From JADJQU01 sp035490315 (GTDB lineage: Bacteria > Planctomycetota > UBA1135 > GCA-002686595): a DNA stretch of 20,066 bases. Numbering within the stretch: position 1 is the first letter of the stretch; each line of letters starts with the position of its first letter. Below the pieces are notes generated by a model. That model saw nothing but the letters and a program-made list of their open reading frames with translations. It had not been told where the DNA came from and did no database searches. The stretch is taken from contig DATHET010000166.1 of the NCBI GenBank assembly GCA_035490315.1, forward strand, positions 1 to 20,066. The letters are read 5' to 3'. Positions 7,216 to 13,289 of the stretch are shown piece by piece. A program made the position numbers and the translations under genes.

Positions 7216-8429
7216 CCACGATCGTGCTGGTCATTTTCTGCCTGGTCTACCTCGGCCTGATCGCCGGAGCCTTGCCGGGTCTTGCCCTCGATCGCAGCGG
7301 TATCGCGCTGCTCGGCGCGATCGCGCTGGTCAGCCTGGGCGTGATGACCCCCGAAGCCGCGTGGAGCGCGATCGACGTGCCGACCATCGCGCTGCTTTTC
7401 GGGCTGATGGTGGTCTCGTCGCAATTCCGTCTCTCGGGTTTCTACGCCGCGCTTTCCAGCCGCTACGCGCGCGCCGGATGGAGCCCCGAGCGACTGCTCC
7501 TGGTCCTGATCGTGACCTCGGGCGTCCTCTCGGCAGTCCTCGTCAACGACATCGTCTGCCTGGCCCTCGCGCCGATCGTGATCGAGATCGCGACCGCGCG
7601 CCGCTTCGACCCGGTTCCGTTTCTGCTCGGCGTCGCGGCGGGCTCGAACGTGGGCTCGGCGGCGACGCTGATCGGCAATCCGCAGAACATGCTGATCGGC
7701 CAGCAGCTGGATCTTTCCTTCTCTGCCTATCTCGCTACCGCGGGCCCGGTCGCAATCGTCGGCTTGGGCGTCACCTGGTGGGTGATCGCGCGCCGCTACC
7801 GCGGCCGGTTCAAGCGCGAGACCAAGCCCTTCGTCGCCGAGAAGTCGAGCTTCGACGTCTGGCAGACGTCCAAGGGCGTGGTCGTGTTGCTGCTCGTGAT
7901 CGCGGCCTTCCTGTTCGGCCCCTGGCCGCGCGAGAACGTGGCCTTGACCGCGGCCGGCGTGATGCTGCTGTCGAGAAAGCTCGCGTCCAGTCGGTTCATG
8001 GGCCTGATCGACTGGTCGCTCTTGATCATGTTCGTCGGACTGTTCGTCGTGCACCACGCGCTCGAGATCACGGGCCTTGGAGATCGCGCCCTGGCTGCGA
8101 GCGCGGCCCGCGGAGCCGATCTCGCGCATCCGGGCGTCTTGTTCGCGGCGACGGCGCTGCTCTCCAACCTCGTGTCCAACGTTCCGGCCGTGATGCTGCT
8201 CCTGCCCGCGGCCAAGCATCCGCTGGCTGGACCGATCCTCGCACTTTCGAGCACGCTCGCCGGCAACCTGCTGCTCGTCGGTTCGATCGCGAACCTGATC
8301 GTGGTCGAGCAGGCAGCGCGCCTGGGAATCAAGATCACCTGGCGCGACCACGCGCGCGTCGGCGTGCCGATCACGCTGATCACCCTGGCGATCGCGGTCG
8401 CGTGGCTCGGGCTCGTCGCGAATCAGTGA
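7212..8429 (+). CDS. ArsB/SLC13-type (CitMHS superfamily) permease
   Basis: Polytopic transporter of 405 aa in the ion-transporter superfamily that includes ArsB, NhaD and SLC13 (CitMHS-like domain). It shows the two-fold hairpin pattern of that fold. The first half has VNDIVCLALAP (111-121) and GSNVGSAATLIGNPQN (144-159). The second half has SNLVSNVPAVMLLLP (318-332) and STLAGNLLLVGSIANLIV (347-364). I count about 10-12 hydrophobic segments. The start is the GTG at 7212, overlapping the YfhO-like stop as GTGA, which implies coupled translation. Members move anions (arsenite, carboxylates, sulfate, phosphate) or exchange Na+/H+; the substrate cannot be read here. No arsenic genes are adjacent. 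The pairing with a GT-C protein suggests an envelope role, which is inference. The 3' end overlaps the convergent ligase-like gene. Confidence 0.88.
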   Translation: MTTIVLVIFCLVYLGLIAGALPGLALDRSGIALLGAIALVSLGVMTPEAAWSAIDVPTIALLFGLMVVSSQFRLSGFYAALSSRYARAGWSPERLLLVLIVTSGVLSAVLVNDIVCLALAPIVIEIATARRFDPVPFLLGVAAGSNVGSAATLIGNPQNMLIGQQLDLSFSAYLATAGPVAIVGLGVTWWVIARRYRGRFKRETKPFVAEKSSFDVWQTSKGVVVLLLVIAAFLFGPWPRENVALTAAGVMLLSRKLASSRFMGLIDWSLLIMFVGLFVVHHALEITGLGDRALAASAARGADLAHPGVLFAATALLSNLVSNVPAVMLLLPAAKHPLAGPILALSSTLAGNLLLVGSIANLIVVEQAARLGIKITWRDHARVGVPITLITLAIAVAWLGLVANQ

Positions 8430-10549
8430 ACGGCGAAGAGGCCGGCTTTCAACAGGACTTCGCCGGCCCAGCTGTGGACGCGGGTCCAATCCTGCGGTCC
8501 TGCCTGGGCGCGGTCGATCTCCGTGCGCGCCTCGGTCTGCTTGCCCTCGCTCCACAAGGCTGCCGCGAGCTCGAGCCGCACGCAGGCCGCGCTGGCGGAG
8601 AGCCGCAGGGCCTGCCGGTAGCTGCGCACGCTGGCCGCGAAATCGCCGGTCAAGGCGTGCTCGCGAGCCCAGCGCAGATGGGCGAGCATTTGCCAGGCAC
8701 GACTCAGCGGCGTCGCTCCGCCTTCGACCGCCTGAGAGCGATCGTAGAGTTGCTGGGCCGATTCTTTCGTCCAGTCGACACTGGCGAAGTCCCAGAGGCG
8801 CAGCGCCGCACGCTCGTCGCCGCTGAGCAGCTCCTTCGCGCCCGCTTCGATCGCCCAGGCGCGCGGCGTCGTGCCGAGCGCGTACTGCGAGATCCGCTCG
8901 AAGCCACCGTCGTCGCCGGCGCGCGCTTCGAGCAGCAGCAGATTCTGGATCACGCTCGAGCGCTCCGGCGCGATCGCGACCGCGCGCTCCCAGAAAGCGC
9001 GCGCGGCCACGACGTCGCCCGCGTTCGCGGCCAGCACGCCGGCCTGGGTCAGGGCCTCGAAGTTGAACGGGCGCAGCTCGAGGACGCGATCCCAGTTGAT
9101 GCGCGCCGCTTCGGTCTGGGCCGGATCGAGGGCTTGCTTGCGCGCGGTGAGCGAGAGCGCGAGGGGAGCATCGGGGCAGGCCGCGAGGGCCGCCGGCAGG
9201 TCGAGGCCGTCGGGGAGACGCATCGAGTTGCCGTAGCGCACGAAGCTCCAAGCGCGCGGCGCCTGGATCGCGAGCAGGCCCAAGCCGAGCACCACGACCA
9301 TCTGGCGAGCGCGCGCGTGCGCGATCGAAATTGAATCCGTCGCGATCAACGCGCCGGCGGCGGCGAAGAACAGGCTCGCGCTCGCGGGGTTGAACGTCAG
9401 AGGAGCGCGCAGGAAGGCGTTGCACACTCCGCCGATCACGGCCAGAGCGAGGGAAGCGCGCGCGACTCCGGCTTGCCGCAACGCACCGATCGCGAGGACC
9501 ACCAGCCAGGCCAGGATCGCGCTCCACAACAGGGCGCCCAAGATTCCGACTTCGGCGAGCGTGGTCAGGAAATCGTCGTGCGCGTGCTCGACTTCGCTTT
9601 CGCGGCCCGCGCCCGCGGCCTGGTTGGAAGCGAGCCGCTCTTTTTCCGCGCGATACGGCGGGAACTGAGCTCGGAACTGTCCCGGTCCGACTCCGACCCA
9701 GGGATGATCGGCGAACATCGCCAGAGTCCGCGCGCCCACCGACAGACGCACTGCGAAGCCACCGAGATCGCCGCCCGGGGCGGCGGGGGAAGCGGGGCTC
9801 GCGGAAGTTGGCGCAACCTCCGGCTCTCGTAAACCTGAACGCGCGAGGAGCAGCGTTGCACCGACCGCCAGCAGGAAAGTTCCCAGTGCGACGGTGAGCC
9901 CGCGCCGATTGTTCCTGCAGACGATGCATGCGAGACCCGCGACGCACACGAAACACAGCGCGCCGGCAATCACCGGCGCGAGGGCGACGAAGATCCCGTA
10001 TCCGATCGTCGCGACCAGAGCCATGATGCGCGCGGGCCGATCCGGCGAGAGCCACAGCCCTAGCGAGGCCAGGGCCCCGAGCAGCGCCGCCTCGCTGGTC
10101 GCGCCGCTGTTCTGCAGCGCTCCCTGAAAACGCGGCGAGATTCCGCCGAGTGCCGACAGGCTGAGCGCCACCGACAGACCGATCAGTCCGTAGCTGAGCA
10201 CGCGCCGTCCCCGGACCCCGAGGGCCGCGCCCGCGCTCAAGGCGCTCCACGAAGCGATCGCGATCAGGAGTGCGCGCGACGCGGAAAGGGTGTCGCCCGA
10301 CGGCAGGCGCGTGGAGATCGCCAGGCTGATCGCCACGAAGCCTCCGTACATCGTCAAGAGCGGAGGACCGGGCCGCGGCTTGCGCACCAGGAGCACCATC
10401 GCCGGCGCAAGCTGCAGCAGCACCCACCAACCCGTCGCGGCGAGTTCCGGCTCGCTCTGCCCCGAAAGAGTCCCCGGAGTCGCGAGCCAGGCCGCCGGCA
10501 GGAGCAGCAGCAACGCGAGCAGAGGATCGAGCCAGCTCACCATGGACAT
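8423..10549 (-). CDS. O-antigen ligase/polymerase-like protein with TPR tail
   Basis: Membrane protein of 708 aa in the Wzy_C/WaaL-like family. Multiple helices occupy about residues 5-235. The large periplasmic loop contains VGARTLAMFADHPWVGVGPG (271-290) and the family signature EHAHDDFLTTLAEVGILG (321-338) with His324. More helices follow to about 460. The C-terminal 230 residues are soluble and helical with tetratricopeptide-like spacing, for example WDRVLELRPFNFEALTQAG and AFWERAVAIAPERSSVIQNL. Members polymerise or ligate lipid-linked glycans at the outer face of the inner membrane. The ATG at 10549 is followed two codons later by another ATG at 10543; neither has a strong ribosome binding site. 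The gene lies 51 nt after ftsY on the same strand and may be read through from it. It overlaps the permease gene tail to tail. Confidence 0.85.
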   Translation of the reverse strand: MSMVSWLDPLLALLLLLPAAWLATPGTLSGQSEPELAATGWWVLLQLAPAMVLLVRKPRPGPPLLTMYGGFVAISLAISTRLPSGDTLSASRALLIAIASWSALSAGAALGVRGRRVLSYGLIGLSVALSLSALGGISPRFQGALQNSGATSEAALLGALASLGLWLSPDRPARIMALVATIGYGIFVALAPVIAGALCFVCVAGLACIVCRNNRRGLTVALGTFLLAVGATLLLARSGLREPEVAPTSASPASPAAPGGDLGGFAVRLSVGARTLAMFADHPWVGVGPGQFRAQFPPYRAEKERLASNQAAGAGRESEVEHAHDDFLTTLAEVGILGALLWSAILAWLVVLAIGALRQAGVARASLALAVIGGVCNAFLRAPLTFNPASASLFFAAAGALIATDSISIAHARARQMVVVLGLGLLAIQAPRAWSFVRYGNSMRLPDGLDLPAALAACPDAPLALSLTARKQALDPAQTEAARINWDRVLELRPFNFEALTQAGVLAANAGDVVAARAFWERAVAIAPERSSVIQNLLLLEARAGDDGGFERISQYALGTTPRAWAIEAGAKELLSGDERAALRLWDFASVDWTKESAQQLYDRSQAVEGGATPLSRAWQMLAHLRWAREHALTGDFAASVRSYRQALRLSASAACVRLELAAALWSEGKQTEARTEIDRAQAGPQDWTRVHSWAGEVLLKAGLFAVH

Positions 10550-10570
10550 GACGAGCGAGAGGCTACGTTC

Positions 10571-10587
10571 TTCCTCGGTGCGAGGGA
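10571..10587. terminator. Small hairpin between ftsY and the ligase-like gene
   Basis: TTCCTCG and CGAGGGA pair around a GTG loop, with one G-U pair. The hairpin lies in the 51-nt gap after the ftsY stop on the minus strand. It lacks a T-run, so it could be a weak terminator, an mRNA processing site or chance. Confidence 0.25.
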
Positions 10588-10600
10588 ACGAGCCCCCGGC

Positions 10601-11521
10601 TCAACGCGCCAATTGCGCGCTGACCAGCGCGTCGACGAACGTCTCCCGGTCGAAAGGCTCGAGCAATTCGAGCGATTCGCCCGTGCCGATATAGCGCACC
10701 GGAATCCCGAGCTCGCGCTGGATCGTGAAAATGGCGCCGGCGCGCGCGGTGCCGTCGAGCTTGGCCACGATCAGACCGCTGACCGCCACCGCGGCCGTGA
10801 ACTCGCGCGCCTGGCGGATCGCGTTCTGCCCGTTGGTGGCGTCGATCACGAGCAAGACCTCGTGGGGCGCGCCCGGCAGGCGCTTGGCGATCACGCGCTC
10901 GAGCTTGCCGAGCTCGGCCATCAGATTTTTCTGCGTGTGCAATCGCCCCGCGGTGTCGAGCAGAATCACGTCGACGCCGCGCGCGAGCCCCTTGTCGATC
11001 GCGTCGTAGGCCACCGACGCGGGATCGGCGCTGTTGGATCCGCGCACGAACTCCGCGCCGTTGCGCGTGGCCCAGATCTCCAGCTGCTCGGCCGCGGCGG
11101 CGCGGAACGTGTCGCAGGCCCCGAGCAGCACGCGCTTGCCCTGCTGGCGCATGCGGTGGCCGAGCTTGGCGATCGAGGTGGTCTTGCCCGAGCCGTTGAC
11201 GCCGCAGATCAGGATCACCGTCGGATGCTCGCGCAGCACCAGCTCGCCGCCGCGCTCGTCGAGGCGCTCGATCAGGATCTCGCGCATGCGCTCGCGCACG
11301 TCGTCCTCGCCCTTGATCTCGCCGCGCTTGTGCGCGCGCTCGAGCTCGCGGCTGACTTCGCCCGCCACCGGTCCGAGGTCGGAGGTGTACAGCACCTCCT
11401 CGAGCTCGGCCAGCAGCGCGTCGTCGATGACGCGGCCGCCGCGGAACAGGCCGCTGATCCCGTCGGAAAGCGTCTCGCGCGTCTTGGAGAGCTTGGCCTT
11501 GAGTCGATCGAGCAGGCCCAT
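10601..11521 (-). CDS. ftsY: Signal recognition particle receptor FtsY
   Basis: SRP-receptor GTPase, 306 aa. It docks the SRP-ribosome complex at the SecYEG translocon for co-translational insertion of membrane proteins. A short N-terminal N-domain (about 1-95) precedes the G domain. Visible GTPase motifs are G1 GVNGSGKTTSIAKLG (107-121), DTFRAAAAEQL (137-147), G3 DTAGRL (189-194), G4 AKLDGTARAG (253-262) and the closing GTGE (279-282). The acidic A-domain of the E. coli protein is absent, as in many bacteria. G4 reads AKLD rather than the usual TKLD; the base-recognising Lys and Asp are kept. The start ATG lies 3 nt after the nusB stop, so the gene is in one operon with ribH and nusB. Confidence 0.97.
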   Translation of the reverse strand: MGLLDRLKAKLSKTRETLSDGISGLFRGGRVIDDALLAELEEVLYTSDLGPVAGEVSRELERAHKRGEIKGEDDVRERMREILIERLDERGGELVLREHPTVILICGVNGSGKTTSIAKLGHRMRQQGKRVLLGACDTFRAAAAEQLEIWATRNGAEFVRGSNSADPASVAYDAIDKGLARGVDVILLDTAGRLHTQKNLMAELGKLERVIAKRLPGAPHEVLLVIDATNGQNAIRQAREFTAAVAVSGLIVAKLDGTARAGAIFTIQRELGIPVRYIGTGESLELLEPFDRETFVDALVSAQLAR

Positions 11522-11524
11522 GCT

Positions 11525-12010
11525 TCAGATCTCGTCGTCGGCCGCGGTCCCGCCCGCACCGGCCCGCTCGACGGCGTCGGGCTCGATCGAAGGCGTCTTG
11601 ACCTTGTCGACGTGCCGGCTCTTGATCTTGTCGAGGATGCCGTTGATGAAGGCGCCCGAATTCGAGGTCGAGAAGCGCTTGCCGATCTCGATCGCTTCGT
11701 TGATCGCGACCTTGGGCGGGATGTCCTTGCAGTGCAGCAGCTCGAAGGTCGCGATGCGCAGCACGTTGCGGTCGATCACCGCCATGCGCGAGATGTCCCA
11801 GTTCTGCGCGACTTCCTGGATCACGCGGTCGAGCTCGAGCTTGTTCTCGACCACGCCGTCGATGCGCGCTTCCGCGAAGCCGCGCGCTTCCTTGTCCTTC
11901 TCTTCCGAGCGCAGGAAGGTGTCGCGCTCGCCGGCGCTCGAGGGCCCGCGCAAGTCGAGCTGGTAGAGGAATTGCAGAGCGAGCTCGCGCCCGCGGGTGC
12001 GGCTCTTCAT
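11525..12010 (-). CDS. nusB: Transcription antitermination factor NusB
   Basis: All-helical RNA-binding protein of 161 aa that, with NusE (ribosomal protein S10), binds boxA RNA in rRNA antitermination. Family features are the N-terminal SRTRGRELALQFLYQLD, ISRMAVIDRNVLRIATFELL in the middle (73-92), and the C-terminal NEAIEIGKRFSTSNSGAFIN (104-123) followed by GILDKI. The last 30 residues are a polar, acidic and Gly/Ala-rich tail beyond the usual domain end. The ATG at 12010 overlaps the ribH stop as ATGA, with AGAGG 7 nt upstream. The ribH-nusB order is widely conserved in bacteria. Confidence 0.97.
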   Translation of the reverse strand: MKSRTRGRELALQFLYQLDLRGPSSAGERDTFLRSEEKDKEARGFAEARIDGVVENKLELDRVIQEVAQNWDISRMAVIDRNVLRIATFELLHCKDIPPKVAINEAIEIGKRFSTSNSGAFINGILDKIKSRHVDKVKTPSIEPDAVERAGAGGTAADDEI

Positions 12011-12579
12011 GGCCGCACCTCTGCGTCCGCCTCGCGGCGGAAGAAGCCCGTCCCGCGCGCGGCGACGCCGATCTCGCTGGCGAGCTTCAGGGCTTCGAGA
12101 GCGAGGGTCGCGGCGCGCGCCACCTCGCGGCCCTTGTCGTGCAGGCCGCCCTGCTCCGCGGGAAGCGCGCGAGCGAGGGCCTGCTCGAGCGTCGCGCAGG
12201 TCAAGACGCCGAACAGGATCGGCGTGTCGGTCTGCAGTGCTCCGAGCAGGATTCCGTGGGCCACGGAGGTGGCGATGTGCGTGTCATGGCTGGTCTCGCC
12301 CTTGAGCACCAACCCGAAGCAGAGCACCGCGTGGATGTCGTCGCGCACCGCGAGCCGTCGCGCGATCAGCGGGAGCTCGAAGGCGCCGGGAGAGTGGACC
12401 TCGAAGAAGTTGTCGCGCGCGAGCCCGCAGCTCTCGAGCTCGCGGCGCGCCGATTCCAGCATCATCGCGCCGATCTCCTCGTGGTAGGACGACACGACCG
12501 CGGCGATGCGCACCCCCGGAGGCAGGGCTGCAGCCCGCGAGGGCGAGTCGTGATTCGGGCTGGAATTGGGCTGGGCCAT
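12007..12579 (-). CDS. ribH: 6,7-dimethyl-8-ribityllumazine synthase
   Basis: Penultimate enzyme of riboflavin synthesis. It condenses 5-amino-6-ribitylamino-uracil with 3,4-dihydroxy-2-butanone 4-phosphate, usually as a 60-mer or pentamer in the cytosol. The protein has 190 aa against about 155 in the family; the extra length is a polar N-terminal extension of about 20 residues and a short C-terminal one. Motifs seen are VVSSYHEEI (28-36), SPGAFELP (63-70), VLKGETSHDTHIA (91-103) with the presumed catalytic His98, PILFGVLT (120-127) and LEQALARA (131-138). It is the first gene of the ribH-nusB-ftsY run and overlaps nusB. No FMN riboswitch is visible in the short upstream gap. Confidence 0.96.
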   Translation of the reverse strand: MAQPNSSPNHDSPSRAAALPPGVRIAAVVSSYHEEIGAMMLESARRELESCGLARDNFFEVHSPGAFELPLIARRLAVRDDIHAVLCFGLVLKGETSHDTHIATSVAHGILLGALQTDTPILFGVLTCATLEQALARALPAEQGGLHDKGREVARAATLALEALKLASEIGVAARGTGFFRREADAEVRP

Positions 12580-12613
12580 ATTTCGAAGGAGCGAGGTCGC
12601 GATCGCGGGGCAG

Positions 12614-12629
12614 CGAGCCCGTGGGCTCG
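12614..12629. terminator. Short perfect hairpin between sigma gene and ribH
   Basis: CGAGCCC and GGGCTCG form a 7-bp perfect inverted repeat around GT in the 89-nt gap after the sigma factor stop (minus strand) and before ribH. With no T-run it is at best a weak terminator or attenuator-like element. Confidence 0.3.
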
Positions 12630-12668
12630 GGAGTCATCGAGGGGGCGGAGTGTAACCGCCGCCGCGGC

Positions 12669-13274
12669 TCACTGCACCGCGGCGAACAGATCGCGCGTGG
12701 TTTTCGATTCCGCCATGCGCGAGATCAGGCGTTCCCAGCGTTTGGCGAGTGTCGCCTCGTTCACACCCAGGCGGGCGGCGAGCTCGGCCCGCTCCATGTC
12801 TTCCAGGCCCAGGTGCACGACCAGCGCGCGATCGTCCTCGTCGAGGCCGACCGTCCAGCGCGCGAAGAGCTTCAAGCCCTCGTCGCGCGCGACGCGCCGC
12901 GTGATCGCCGTGGCCTCGTCGGGAATCTCCGCGAGCCTGCGCATCCGCGCGCTCTCGCCCGCGCCGCCGCCGAGCGAATCCGATCCTCGCAGCGCGCGGA
13001 ACGACTCGAGCAGCACGTTCTTCGCGACGCGGAAGATCCAGCGCCGGAACGATTCCGCCTCGAGGCTCGCCCCCGCGTAAGCGCGCCAGGCGCGGTACCA
13101 GACTTCCTGGACTACGTCGCTGGGATCGACCAGCCCGCGCATCTGCGGCCGGATCTTGATCTCGGCCCAGGTGTAGAGACTGGGCGCGATCGCTTCGTAC
13201 AGAGCCTGGAAGCGTTGCAACTCGCCACTGCGCTCCGGTTGATTCGGCGCTGCTTCCCTGGATGCCGGCTCCAC
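12669..13274 (-). CDS. ECF-type sigma-70 family sigma factor
   Basis: RNA polymerase sigma factor of about 201 aa with only regions 2 and 4. Region 2 covers about 20-95, including LVDPSDVVQEVWYRAWRAY (the core-binding DVVQEV motif) and FRRWIFRVAKNVLLESFR. Region 4 covers about 130-190, with LDEDDRALVVHLGLEDM and the helix-turn-helix AELAARLGVNEATLAKRWER. The start is uncertain. The GTG at 13274 gives a family-like length but has no clear ribosome binding site; a TTG at 13220 would give 183 aa. The frame continues upstream into the kinase gene on the other strand, so a longer protein is unlikely. Its divergent neighbour is a Ser/Thr kinase, an arrangement known for planctomycete ECF groups. 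The kinase may control this factor, by inference. Confidence 0.88.
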   Translation of the reverse strand: MEPASREAAPNQPERSGELQRFQALYEAIAPSLYTWAEIKIRPQMRGLVDPSDVVQEVWYRAWRAYAGASLEAESFRRWIFRVAKNVLLESFRALRGSDSLGGGAGESARMRRLAEIPDEATAITRRVARDEGLKLFARWTVGLDEDDRALVVHLGLEDMERAELAARLGVNEATLAKRWERLISRMAESKTTRDLFAAVQ

Positions 13275-13278
13275 GATC

Positions 13279-13283
13279 AGGAG
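13279..13283 (+). promoter_or_regulatory. Ribosome binding site of the kinase gene
   Basis: AGGAG with a 6-nt spacing to the ATG at 13290. This fixes the kinase start, although the frame is open for more than 650 nt upstream. It sits in the 15-nt gap between the two divergent start codons. Confidence 0.75.
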
Positions 13284-13289
13284 CGTACC

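Noticed and set aside
7212..8429. Arsenite resistance locus based on the ArsB-like permease
   Set aside because: There is no arsR, arsC or arsA-like gene nearby. The gene is translationally coupled to a YfhO-like protein, so an arsenic role is not supported.
7107..10430. 1107-codon open frame on the minus strand covering the permease and ligase-like genes
   Set aside because: It is a shadow: antisense to the permease and out of frame with the ligase-like gene, with no recognisable domains.
12580..12668. Possible FMN riboswitch upstream of ribH
   Set aside because: The gap is 89 nt and shows only one short hairpin; the multi-helix conserved core of an RFN element is not present.
12621..13289. 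Upstream extension of the kinase frame
   Set aside because: It is antisense to the sigma factor gene. The AGGAG and ATG at 13279-13292 and the conserved N-terminal region mark the real start.
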